NCBI RefSeq assembly: GCF_019320115.1
Contig: NC_089593.1
Coordinates: forward strand, 11,623,908-11,687,907
Source of the DNA: Miscanthus floridulus
Lineage: Eukaryota; Streptophyta; Magnoliopsida; Poales; Poaceae
Direction of reading: 5' to 3'
DNA: 64,000 bases
Numbering within the stretch: position 1 is the first letter of the stretch; each line of letters opens with the position of its first letter. The position numbers and the translations under genes were made by a program. Of the stretch, positions 1 through 9,984 are shown piece after piece. The notes below the pieces were generated by a model that worked only from the letters and a program-made list of their open reading frames with translations, did not search any database and had not been told where the DNA came from.

Positions 1-164
1 TGTAATATATACGTTAGTTTCATACTTTAGTTTGTACAAAATGTTCGAATATTATAAACGTGTAGAATACATATATTACTAGCAGCGTAGAATGCGTATT
101 CAAAAACCTATTGAAAAACCAAAACGAATCATCAATTGAAAATAGAAACAAAAAGAAAAAAAGG

Positions 165-386
165 AAACATTTAGTCCCGGTTGGTAATGCCGCCCCACGT
201 GGCCAGGACAAGAGGCCTCTTTAGTCCCGGTTGATCTTACCGACCAGGACTAAAGGCACCTTTAGTCCCGGGCGAGAAGCCGGGACTAAAGGATGGGTCC
301 TTTACTCCCAAATTCGTGCTCCCGGTTGAAAAACTGAGACTAAAAGGATTTCCCAACCGGAAGTAAAGCCCGTTTCTGTACTAGTG
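165..386. mobile_element. CACTA (En/Spm) transposon terminal region
   Basis: The inner sequence holds several copies of a TTTAGTCCCGG-type motif in both orientations (near 171, 220, 262 and the inverted form near 280), which is a typical subterminal repeat array. It ends at 386 with TACTAGTG, the reverse complement of the CACTAGTA terminus of CACTA elements. The next three bases (TTA) could be half of a 3-bp target duplication. The other end lies outside the window, so only one terminus is seen and no transposase is present. Confidence 0.6.
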
Positions 387-387
387 T

Positions 388-489
388 TACCGTATGTATT
401 ACATATCCGCGTATTGCTTACGTGCTCATGTATTTTGCGGATATTTACCGTATGTATTACATATCTGCGTATTGCTTACGTGCACATGT
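388..489. repeat. Two tandem 59-bp repeats
   Basis: A block of about 43 bp starting ACCGTATGTATTACATATC occurs at 388-430 and again at 447-489 with two or three mismatches, a spacing of 59 bp. A short ACATGTGTATGACTGAAG motif also occurs twice just downstream (about 484 and 561). No gene is visible between here and about 940. Confidence 0.6.
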
Positions 490-940
490 GTATGACTGAA
501 GTTATGCAAAAGTATGTCAATATAATGTCACGATGATTTAAATAAACATGAGTCTCTAATACATGTGTATGACTGAAGTTTTGCTTACGTTCACAAATTC
601 AGCTGGTTTTGGAGCCCTTGTATGCCGTGCTTCACCTCTATCATTAAGTAGACGGGCTCCGAAAATCCAGTAGCATTATTGGATTATATGTCTATTAGGA
701 CCTCTATCATTCCGAACTGAATATACCAAACGGTAAATATCAGTAGCCTTCCTGGCATTGAAGGACCAAAATGTTTTTAATACAACAATTTTATAGAACT
801 ACAACAAAATATCCAGTCCATCGGTCTGGTAATAGCATACATCTTCTTTCAAGAGATTATGGAGTTCAGCACGGTAATCATCAAGCCTCCTAATGTTTGA
901 ACTATCATCATCAAGCCTCCTTGTGCTTGAACTATCAACA

Positions 941-1162
941 ATTGCCAGGGTCTCATACAGGTCACAGAGTGTCGAGCTTCCAATCTTCCTTCTCCACTTC
1001 GACATAGAACTGCTTGCTACCCTCAAGGTTGAGCTCATCTCTCTTGACCAGAATCCTAACGTTCATGAACTTAAGGGTGATCTCAAGGGCCTCAGGGGGC
1101 ATGGTAGCTGAGAACACACCAACCTGAATCTTCGATGAAAGAAGCTGGAAGATATCATAGAT
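941..1162 (-). pseudogene. eIF4A DEAD-box helicase exon fragment
   Basis: On the minus strand an intron-like acceptor (TTTGCAG) leads at 1162 into a stretch closely matching plant translation initiation factor eIF4A, from the IYDIFQLL region through motif III ([10 protein letters not shown]) to KLDTL. A two-base deletion near 980 shifts the frame, after which CDLYETLAI continues in another frame up to 941. Beyond that, similarity stops and a short duplicated segment rich in TGATGATAGTTC follows. Only about 75 of roughly 410 residues are present. The kept splice acceptor shows the piece came from genomic DNA and not from a processed mRNA. It is non-functional as a helicase and is probably a transposon-captured fragment together with the ADH fragment at 1875-1955. 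Confidence 0.85.
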
Positions 1163-1602
1163 CTGCAAAGGGCACATGTCAGTTGAAGCCAAGCAGCTTA
1201 TGAGCTATCAAAAGATATCTGTATAGGGCACATGCCAGTTGAAGCCAAGCAGCTTACATGTCAGTTGAAGGCAAGTAGCTTATAAGGAGGAAAGAAGAGT
1301 TGAAAGCTGGTTCAGGAACATTAGATGACCATATCAGTAAGTTCTGCCCCAAAATCAAATTGGCTTGATATGAATACCAATAGTAAATTTGACCTATGCA
1401 TATCACAATCCTACTAATCAGCAAATACCATGCATAAATATGGATTAGTTGAGATCTACAGTTTCTTTCCCCGTCTGAAACTTTGGTTAGCTTAAATCTG
1501 GGACACATATTGGAACTGGTCTGATTCAGCCCTGGAGTACCAAGGGAGTCTAGGCTGCAAAAAATGTGGACTCCTAATCTTAGATAGCAGGGGGGAAAAA
1601 AA

Positions 1603-1622
1603 GGGGGGGGGGGGGGGGGGGG
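1603..1622 (+). repeat. Poly-G run (20 G)
   Basis: An uninterrupted run of 20 G, preceded by shorter G and A runs from about 1588. It is a simple repeat with G-quadruplex potential and is prone to sequencing error. Confidence 0.85.
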
Positions 1623-1874
1623 TGCTTTTGTTTTCTTTTATGACAGAAGCAGCAATCTGTGCATGTGTCCTGGTGTTAGTTTCTTCAGAACGGACATTGA
1701 ACTTAACGGTGCACATTTACAGAACTCTGCAGCAAGTTCAAGCACAACCACACTTTATCGACCACAAATTAAGTGCAAACCAAACTTCTTTGCTGAAAAT
1801 GGATAAACAAATGAGTTTAATGACTTATCAAAACAACACAATAAAATGAGGATTCAGTTCAATCAAAGGGATAC

Positions 1875-1955
1875 CTTATTCGAACCTGTTGGGGTTCAGG
1901 TCAACACCAATGATAATTGACGCTCCAGCAATCCTTGCACCTTCTATGGCCTACT
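1875..1955 (-). pseudogene. Class III alcohol dehydrogenase exon fragment
   Basis: The minus strand reads EGARIAGAS-IIIGVDLNPNRFE, the nucleotide-binding segment of plant class III ADH (glutathione-dependent formaldehyde dehydrogenase). A stop codon replaces one codon just after RFE, directly before a GT-type donor at 1874/1873, and another stop sits at the upstream edge. Only about 25 residues are present, so it is a pseudogene fragment. It has the same orientation as the eIF4A piece about 700 bp away, which suggests both were carried by one Helitron or Pack-type transposon. I did not find the ends of such an element. Confidence 0.7.
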
Positions 1956-3219
1956 CATGCAGATACGGTAATCAGATGCAAACCCAACAAACATTGAAGT
2001 TGAAAGGTATACAATAACGGGAAAATCAACACTTAAAACAAGGTTAACAACTCCTAGGCCAAATGACAGATATCTGAAATCAACTACAAGGCAACCGGCA
2101 AAAAACAACTTTGTATTTTTCTGGTCATAGCACATGCATTGTTTTCCTACCCGGAAGCAGAATTTTTCTTTCAGTTAACAGGGATGAGAAATAAAGTTCC
2201 ATGAACTGGCATTATCAAATACATATTAGGAAATAAAGTTAAATCATCATGACCTAACATTATTCATTCTTTAAAAAAACATTTCTGAACTGTGCTATGA
2301 AATGAAATCCGACATTAATCTGCTTATTAAATGACCACACCTCTCGTTATCAGTTCTAGCACTTGACTAAGAATAGTCCATTTTTCAAACAATAACCCAA
2401 AAAAACAATCAGTAGTGCATACAGATTTCATTAACAGTATTATTCACCCAATGAAACTAAATGGTGCAAGAAGATGGTTGGTTACCAATTTATGAACAAG
2501 GTAAATAAAAGCTGGCCAATGGTTATCAAATGGATTGCATATTGCAAGATTTATAAGTTAAAAAAATCAGGGATGTACAGATGCGTGGTTGCTTACTGGG
2601 ATGAGGGAAAACAAGGCATACTTCGACGATCAATTGCTTACTGGGATGTACAGATACATGGTTTAGTCATTCTATCTAATAGCTTGCATTCACAGGAGAG
2701 AAAGAGGATGACAGAGACGGTACATTGACACCATGTATTCAGCTAACTCCAAAGTATGTTGTCTTACTTGAATTTTCCGTACTAAGCCGATTATTTACGC
2801 AACATTTATTTTTCAGCGGTTGGAGAATCATTAAACATATAGAAGATCAGAGATTCATAGATCAACCAAGTCCAAAAATGTAACCCGTAACGGATCCCTG
2901 GAACCCTGACCCCAAATTTGGCTGCAAGGTTGCAAGCACCGATAAGATATTCAGATAGAAATAGGTAGGGAAACCATCTTCAATACAGGCTACAGAGAAC
3001 ACACCTTGTTCGGTGGCGGAGATGGGGAAGCTCACTGCCTCAGCTTGGGTAGACTTCGCTTCACCCCGGGCAGACGATATCAGTAGGTATTTTTTAGATG
3101 TAGAGAATTACAGCAAGATCTGCGGGGGAACTCCTCAGTTAATTGGTTATTTCCACATGAGTCACTTCTAATTCCATGTTCCAGTATGGAATCGCAGAAT
3201 CCACCTGGCATATGTTATC
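1956..3219. other. AT-rich region downstream of the PORR gene; no gene seen
   Basis: Apart from short unsupported reading frames I see no conserved coding sequence. The part next to 3219 is presumably 3' UTR or 3' flank of the minus-strand PORR gene. A minus-strand stretch near 2960-3070 stays open for about 40 codons (with GEAKSTQAEAVSF), but I could not assign it to a family. Confidence 0.4.
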
Positions 3220-4434
3220 CTAGCACCCATGACTGCTTCCCAGATCATACTCCTCAGCAGACCAAGTTGCACTATCCTGTTGACATTCACCAATGTTACG
3301 ACATCCAGACAATATGAGGTCTAGCATTTTCCTCCGCACAATGTATACAGGGTTAGGCTCAATCAGACATCCTTTACTGTAACTCTCCCTTAGGATGACT
3401 GTCTGTGCGCTTCCTTTCGTCGAGATGTAGAAAATGCCTGGATACTTGAGAAGAAATTCTCGCAGGTTTACCTCCATAGCGTACACTCTTCTGAAGTGTG
3501 ACAATCTCTCAATTGGCATCATCTTTTCGACCGTCAGGCTTAAAAGCTCATGAAGAACACCAACAATGTGTTTCTCAAGCCACTCCACATTGCAGATCAG
3601 ATGCGAATCATTCTTCTCATAAGGTGTGGTGTAGGGAAGCCTCTGCCAGTTCTTGAGTTTTTCCCTGAAACCTTTCTCAATCTTAAATCCAGTTGGGAAG
3701 TTGATTGGGAAAGCATATTTTGTCTCTGATTCAGCTAGCCATTTTTCTGTGTACTCCCTTTTCCTCCAATCTTCAACCTTAGCTACAGCTAATGCTTCAT
3801 CCCTAGAGACAAGTGACAGAGTATCTGGGGATTCAAGGGGTAAATCATGTTGATGGTTTGGCAGTATAGAGGACCTATAATCATCAGGAAGCCCAAGTTC
3901 CCTTCTTATGAGCCATAATGCGTGCATATTCAGAGTTCCATTCACAGAGAGCATGAGAAGTTTCTTCAGCCGCTGAACTATGTCGACCTCATTCTCCCTG
4001 ATGACAGCATCTTCCTCTGCGATCAAGTCGGACATCTTCTGTGTGATCTTGCAGCAGTGGTTTTTCTTGACAGGGTGCACATAAATCTGAAAAATGTGGG
4101 GATACTTCTTGAGGAAAGCACCGATCTCAATGTTCAACCCAAGCTCATGTCTCCACTTTGAGAGAAGTTGGAGAGACGCATATCTGTTCCTCTGCTGAGA
4201 TATCACCTCATGCAAAGCCAAGGCCAATCTCAAGTTTCTCAGCTGAACCATTAGCTTGTCAAGCCTATGATCCCTCGTTCTTCCCTCGAGACGTGTTCTT
4301 GCCGAATCTACAGGCTTTTTCCACCTCCGCTGCACACTATGATTAAAAGGACCATGCTGAAACGGCTCGCCCAACGTGCATGATCGCAGAGAGAGTGCGT
4401 TAATGTTTCTTGCCCCAGATATGATCGATGCCAT
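3220..4434 (-). CDS. PORR-domain organellar RNA-binding protein (WTF9-like)
   Basis: Intact single-exon gene of 404 aa. The N-terminus (about residues 1-45) is rich in Ser/Arg with few acidic residues, as in a mitochondrial or plastid transit peptide. From about residue 46 the plant organelle RNA recognition (PORR, formerly DUF860) domain runs almost to the end. Family landmarks are the RDHRLDKLM start, the GLNIEIGAFLKKYPHIF block and the late LREFLLKYPGIFYIS block. Family members promote group II intron splicing in organelles; the length and the long C-terminal part resemble the mitochondrial WTF9 subgroup, which acts on rpl2 and ccmFC introns. That assignment to a subgroup is inference. The start at 4434 is the first Met of the open frame and gives the expected targeting peptide. 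A 1-kb foldback transposon lies about 215 bp upstream, probably in the promoter or 5' UTR. Confidence 0.88.
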   Translation of the reverse strand: MASIISGARNINALSLRSCTLGEPFQHGPFNHSVQRRWKKPVDSARTRLEGRTRDHRLDKLMVQLRNLRLALALHEVISQQRNRYASLQLLSKWRHELGLNIEIGAFLKKYPHIFQIYVHPVKKNHCCKITQKMSDLIAEEDAVIRENEVDIVQRLKKLLMLSVNGTLNMHALWLIRRELGLPDDYRSSILPNHQHDLPLESPDTLSLVSRDEALAVAKVEDWRKREYTEKWLAESETKYAFPINFPTGFKIEKGFREKLKNWQRLPYTTPYEKNDSHLICNVEWLEKHIVGVLHELLSLTVEKMMPIERLSHFRRVYAMEVNLREFLLKYPGIFYISTKGSAQTVILRESYSKGCLIEPNPVYIVRRKMLDLILSGCRNIGECQQDSATWSAEEYDLGSSHGC

Positions 4435-4650
4435 TGTGTATTAAAAGTCCAATCCTAAGAGATATGAAACTGCACCGAGAACCACACGTGCATCTCTAAA
4501 GCATTGGCGATTTGCTGGAGCTACAACTGCAAGAAAGAAAGAGATTGGACGCGGAGTCAGTTTTGTAGACAATCAAATGGAAAGCACCAAGTTTGCATGA
4601 ATACATGTGGGAACTTGATAAGGTTCAGTGAACGAAGAAGAAAAAATAAG

Positions 4651-5642
4651 GGAAAAAGTCTACTTAACCCCCTAAACTATTGGTAGTTGTCTACTTCACC
4701 GCCTCACCTATAAAACCAGGTATTCTACCCCTTAAACTATTAAAAACCGTCTAAATAACCCTCTAAAGCGGTTTTAAAAGTGGGTTTTCGCTGATGTGGC
4801 ATATTAAAAGTTCTACATAACCCCCTAACATATCAAGGGTTGACTAAATAACCCCCTCAACTATAAAACCAGATATTATAGCCATTGGTATATCTAATAA
4901 TGTTCAAATGACCCTGTGATAGTCTTGTAGGGCCGTTTGGACATCATATCCCACCACACTGGCCTATGCATCCATACTTGCACGTAGGCCTATTGGCTGC
5001 CTCTCTCTCCCTACTCTTTCTAGGATTACGGCACCGCCCGATGAGCACCATCCTGTCTCCTTCTTCACCTCATGGCACTCCTCGACGGCATTGAGTTCAT
5101 GCACTATGCCTACACCCTTGTCATTCGAGGATAGCCTGATGGAGGATGTGGGAGGGGCCAGATGATGAGGGTGTAGGCATGGTGCTTGAGCTCAATGTCA
5201 TCGACGAGTGTCGGGAAGTGGAGCAAGAGACAAGATGTCACATGCTTCTCGTTGGGTGGTGGGTTAGCCTAGAAAGAGTTGGGAGGTGCAGGTAGAAAAT
5301 GTGGCATGCGCACAAGCATAGGTGCTTAGACCAACGTGTCAGGATACGGTGTCCAAGCGGACCTACAAGACCATCCAAGGGGGTCATTTGAATATTATTG
5401 GATACTTTAAGGGCTATAATATCAGATTTTATAGTTGAGGGGGTTATGTAGTCAACACTTAATATGTTAGGGGGTTATGTAGACTTTTTAATATGCCAAG
5501 TCAGCGAAACCACCTTCAAAACCGCCTTAGGGGGTTATTTAGACGGTTTTCAATAGTTTGAGGGGTAGAATACCTGATTTTATAGGTAAGGGGGTAAAGT
5601 AGATAACCATCAATAATTGAGGGGGTGAAGTAGACTTTTTCC
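4651..5642. mobile_element. Foldback MULE-like element, almost wholly palindromic
   Basis: It starts GGAAAAAGTCTACTT and ends with the reverse complement (AAGTAGACTTTTTCC). The arms of about 480 bp pair along nearly their whole length, leaving only a short loop near 5130-5165: even the central blocks (a GCCTACACCCTTGTCAT-like sequence and its inverse) match. Flanks AAAAAATAAG and AAAAAAGAAG form a 10-bp imperfect target duplication, fitting Mutator-like elements. There is no transposase. Repeated CCCCCTAAACTAT-type motifs occur within each arm. The element sits directly upstream of the PORR gene. Confidence 0.8.
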
Positions 5643-6190
5643 AAAAAAGAAGCCATGTCGATGGCGTGTAGAGACATGGAAGTGTAACTCATAGGAAATT
5701 AGAAAAATTCAAGAATGTTCATAGTCAGGGGCAAGCAGGTGTAAAAATAAGATACCTGGAGGGAGTTATTACTGCGGTAGCCAGTGGGCATTTCATCAAA
5801 CAACAACCCAGCAGAGCCAGAGCGACAGATAAAAATCCATTGCCAGGATGCAACTATTCCCGGAGAGTGAAGTAGAGCTCGAGACAGTGGCAGAGGAGGC
5901 TGGCGGTGGGTGGTGGCAGGCTTGAAGGTCGTAGCCTCAGGGGCAGGCAGTGGCGGGTCCAGGAATTTGGGACTGGGTATTCAAAATGTACAGGGGTATA
6001 AAAAAAATCGTAACCAAAAGGCTAATATTTAGCATGTAAAATGCCGCATATTTGAATTTTGAAATATATAACACATAAGACTAAGTAATTTGGGACAAAC
6101 TCACGCTCTAAGCCACTATGCGATTCACAAATTGCTACTCCTAACAAATTGAATAGGAAATTCAGAAGCTAAGCCAAGAGATAGGGATTG
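5643..6190. other. Intergenic, no gene seen
   Basis: Unique-looking sequence up to about 5945, then AT-rich sequence with a GGTATTCA motif that recurs inverted at about 6770 (TGAATACC). This hints that 5949-6795 may be one insertion, but I could not define ends or a target duplication. Confidence 0.3.
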
Positions 6191-6199
6191 AATGTCTGA

Positions 6200-6590
6200 A
6201 TTTGAACTTACAGAAGTTCAGACAAACTCGGGCTCAGCTCGGAATGGGACTGTCGGAACCTCGGACTACGCACTCGCCTCGCTGATGCGTGTTGCCAGTC
6301 GGCCGGCCGCCCTACGCCCGTCCGGCGTCCGGCCTCCGCGGCTCCGCCCAACGCAACGCCCCGACCGGCGGCCGAGCGTCCCTGCCGCTGCCGCGGTGCT
6401 GCCCCCCTCGGTCCCGCCCTGCCGCTGAGTCCGCCCGTGCCGCTGTCGCCGTCGCCGTCCGCCGGCTGCCCGCCACTCGAAGACGGCGCTAGGGTTTGGG
6501 TGTCGCCGCAGCCCGCGTCCCCGAGGATGCGACTGTGGCTGCAGGTGCGGGAGCGGGACGGGAGCAGTGGAGAATATGGGCCGCCTGGGC
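6200..6590 (-). other. GC-rich leader-like segment, origin unknown
   Basis: An extremely GC-rich island inside AT-rich DNA. On the minus strand it shows GGCCCA-type motifs near 6590, an AAACCCTAG motif near 6490 and a TTCTGTAAGT donor-like site near 6208. That is the layout of a plant 5' UTR or first exon with its donor. Both strands are open for more than 100 codons, as expected from composition alone, and I recognise no protein. It may be a captured 5' gene end. Confidence 0.35.
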
Positions 6591-6871
6591 CTCGTTGGGC
6601 CTTCGGGTGGAGGAGTAAAACGAGTATGAAGCATGTTATTTTGGGTCGAATTGCTGTGCATGTATTCAGTTTCACTATATTTTTGCTTTTTCAATATACA
6701 AACATGTGTATTGCACTGTATATATTAATTTTTTTTGTCAAAAAATTTGGATATATTCACCTAAATAGTGAATACCCTTGAATACTGGTGGGCCAGCCCA
6801 GTAGACGAGGCAGCCAGGGGAAGCAACGAGAGAGCGATGGCGCGACGGTAGGCTACTGGCCAGGCCGAGGC

Positions 6872-7082
6872 GGGGCGTTTGGATGTCTTTGTCGTGTTGT
6901 GCCGCCTGTCCTGGCTCGGCAAAGCCAGCTTTGCCAGCAAAGGCCAGCTAGATTGGCTATCCAGCAGAAGCAAGCAAAAACCTTGAAAAGCGCAGGAACC
7001 GAGGTAAGCGGCAAAGAAACCAAACACTGTGGACTTTGTCCAGCCGGGCAAAGCAAGGCCTGTCAAGGAATCCAAACGTGCC
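6872..7082. mobile_element. Small MITE-like element with imperfect TIRs
   Basis: The left end GGGGCGTTTGGATGTCTTTG and the reverse complement of the right end, GGCACGTTTGGATTCCTTG, match over most of about 20 bp. Total length is about 211 bp without coding capacity. The target duplication is unclear, so the superfamily (hAT or PIF-like) is not settled. Confidence 0.45.
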
Positions 7083-7179
7083 ATTGAACCCTTACCAGCG
7101 GAGGAGGGAGGGGAACTAGGGAAGGGGAAACCCTCCTCAAGAATGAGAAGGATGGATGGGATGGTGCTTGTCTTCACGA

Positions 7180-7714
7180 CCCCGAGGCACGTATTTTATT
7201 AAGAGGAGGTAGAAACGGTCCGGTTCACGTTACGAGTTCAGACTAGTAATCGCATGATTACCAAACCGAACCCTAGCTTGACAACAAATTAGCGATATTA
7301 CGCAAAACTATTAGCGACTAGTAGCTACATACCGTAGCCCATTACAACAACTGTAGTAGCTTTCGGATACGACCGTACCCTGCCCTGGACCACTCTTTGG
7401 CCTCTTCAACAATCTTTACCAGCAGCTGAGCAGGAGGTGTGGATGGCCCACCAAAAGTCCTCTCATTCCGCTCCTTCCAAATCATCCAACCGACGAGGAA
7501 GGTCGGTGAGTCAAAACCTCGACGTGCCACCTTCGGTACCCGTTTCCTGGCGTGCAGCCACCAGGAGAAAGAAGTTTTCCTGATGCACCACAATAGATGA
7601 ATCCAGGTGCAGTTTTCCCAGGATGATGGACCAAACCTCCCTGCTGAATATGATCCATAGACTCAACTCCCTGCGGACGTAAGAGGATGGGATGGATGCT
7701 CGTTGATGGATCAA
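7180..7714 (-). mobile_element. LINE (L1-type) 3' fragment
   Basis: The minus strand encodes the C-terminal end of a plant non-LTR retrotransposon ORF2: an SREVWSIIL block, then after a frameshift near 7575 a WWLHARKRVPK block and the GWMIWKERNERTFGG motif typical of the region after the reverse transcriptase, ending KLLQLL at 7342. The 3' UTR follows to about 7180. Reverse transcriptase and endonuclease are missing. It is a 5'-truncated, dead copy. Confidence 0.75.
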
Positions 7715-8768
7715 ATGGCTGAGAAAGAGCCTGCCCCCGTTCGGTTTTCATTTCAGATGCTCCTCTCCTCCTCTGCTTGCAGAGTGCTCGCTGTGCGCTC
7801 CCCTTTGCACCCCAACGCCCACCCAGCCTGACGCCGAGCCCCTCCTGCCAAGTGTGTTGACACACTGTGATTCAATGTTATTCGATTGAATACCCAATTT
7901 TTTTTGCAAAAAAGTTTATACATATCAGAGTGGACCAGGCTATTTAGATTTTAAGCTTTTGTAAATGGGATGCCGACGTTATTCTTTTCAGCAGTTGTGG
8001 GTGGGAGAGAAGATGGAGTAACTTGTTTTTATAGAACTATACAATGTCAATTAACTTGGACACATGCAATCTATTGTCAATTATACAATGTTCTTCATAG
8101 GAGAATGAAAATTACCCATTTCCGTTGCTGCATTTTATCACCAGAAATGGAACCGGGATAACAGGTCGTGGATAGCTGGGGACAGAAACGGGAACGTTTC
8201 AAGGTTCCTTCAATCACTGTAACAAAAAAGGCCTTGGATTTTTCATCATTTTATATGACAAATTAGAACGGTCAGTTGACTGATGATTCCACACATAATT
8301 AACAGGTCAGCATGCTGTTTGTATAGCCTCGGTACATCATTACAGTAACTTCGAAAATTGTATTGAACTGGAAGATATTGAAAGTAATTGAAAAACTTGT
8401 GTATGCGCTTGTTTGAATGTTTTCAAGGAATTAATGACGTTCAGAATTTAGTAAGTGCGATTTATATCTTCCTAGTGGCTAACGTGGTGCCATGTAAGAC
8501 GACGGTTGATATCGCACTATGTCAGCTAAAATTGCTTTAGAAACTGTTCAAAAGTCCACCTTACCTTTTAGGGTCTGTCTAATTTCTACCTTTTATATGT
8601 GAGGTGAACTTTCCTTCTTCTTTTTTTGGCAGCCCGCAGTTCTTCCCTCCCGGACCATTTTGGCGGCCCGTTCCCATGCACGCGCCACCTCCCTCTAACC
8701 TGGGCCGTCGGCCCGTCGGCAAGAGAGGCAAGCCAGCGGGCGGAAGGCTATTGTTTAAAAAAAAAAAT
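7715..8768. other. Intergenic, no gene seen
   Basis: Mostly AT-rich sequence without recognisable coding regions or clear transposon ends. Confidence 0.3.
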
Positions 8769-8920
8769 TCACATCGACATCAGCGCTCCCTCTAGCGATG
8801 GCCACAGACCGGAGTCACAACCGCGCTGGTCCATTCTGTTGAGGTCATAATCATAGATTATGATGTCATAATTATTATTTCTAGTAAAGTAACAATGGAA
8901 ATTTTGTAGAAAAATATCCT
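8769..8920. repeat. Direct repeat copy A (related to 9605-9975)
   Basis: This block matches 9605-9692 joined to 9881-9975. Relative to that copy it lacks about 26 bp that lie between two GCTCCCT repeats and about 185 bp in the middle. Copy A is therefore a doubly deleted version, or copy B has gained insertions. The parent element is not identified. Confidence 0.65.
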
Positions 8921-9604
8921 AAGAAGTCCCTTTAATTTACAAGCATACTCTTGAACTTCAAAAGCTCATAACTTTTGAAAGTTAGATCAGTTTTAAGTGG
9001 TTCTTATGGTAATGAGGTTGTAGAAATGTGTAATAGGCATAAGTAGCTAGTATAGCTTTTTTTTTTAAAGAACTAGTATAGCTTGTTTTTCTAAAGTTTG
9101 ATGTATTGTTCTTTTATATTTTGTTGGCCATGTTTATTGTTTGTCTATACAAAGTGTCGAGTTCATGAACCTTAAAGATCAGGAATTTAGGAGTTTGAAT
9201 CTCTGACCAAGTCTAGTTCAAAGGTTAGTGTCCTTGACCATGTTTGCACCTACGTTTTGATTTAATTTATTTTATTAGTAAACTTAGAACTTGGTTGCAT
9301 GCAGAGTCTAAATATGAAACCTATGCTGAGACAGGGGATGTATACTCTCAATAGAAGTCTCAAACTCTGTAAGCTTGTTCAAAGCAACTTAGACAAGTCC
9401 AGCTGGGTTTGTAAGGCAACTGGATCATCCGGTCTAAGGAAAAGATTAAGGATCACAAAATATCCTCCCTAGAAAATAGGTCTGGTGTATGCTCTAGTGC
9501 TTAGATTGGATCATCCGATGATAATAGGTCTGGTGTATGCTCTCCCACGGTCCGGGATCACCGGGCGGGGTGAAGGCGATGAGCTTCTCGTTCTCTGTGC
9601 CAAT

Positions 9605-9975
9605 CACATCGACATCAGTGCTCCCTAGCTTGAGAGTTGCGATCGGGCTCCCTCTAGCGATGGCCACAGATCGGAGTCACGACCGCGCTGGCCCATCGAG
9701 CGTGAACCCAGTTCATGCGCCAGTCTAGGCTGTTTGCATTCTAGCCCCTCCGTGTTGTTTGAAATTAATTCATCTTCATCTAAGTCTTGTCAAATTAACC
9801 TGCTACACCACCCCCTAGGTCTACCTAGAGTTCCAGAACGATTATCAGCAAAGTGTAATTTTATAAAATGAATTTTTTATTCTGTTGAGGCCATAATCAT
9901 AGATTATGATGTCAGAATTATTATTTCCAGTAAAGTAATTCATACAACAATGGCAATTTTTGGAAAAATATCCTA
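9605..9975. repeat. Direct repeat copy B (related to 8769-8920)
   Basis: Two blocks, 9605-9692 and 9881-9975, match copy A at about 90 percent. The second block ends next to the gypsy fragment that begins near 9985. The 8921-9604 spacer shows no gene. The pair could be degraded LTR or leader sequence of the gypsy element, but this is not shown. Confidence 0.6.
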
Positions 9976-9984
9976 AGTCTTCGT

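Noticed and set aside
1254..1849. Short frames of 74-84 codons around the poly-G run
   Set aside because: No domain, and they cross the homopolymer and intron-like sequence.
6208..6781. Overlapping reading frames of 78-155 codons on both strands
   Set aside because: Low-complexity Arg/Pro/Ala translations of GC-rich DNA; no recognisable protein.
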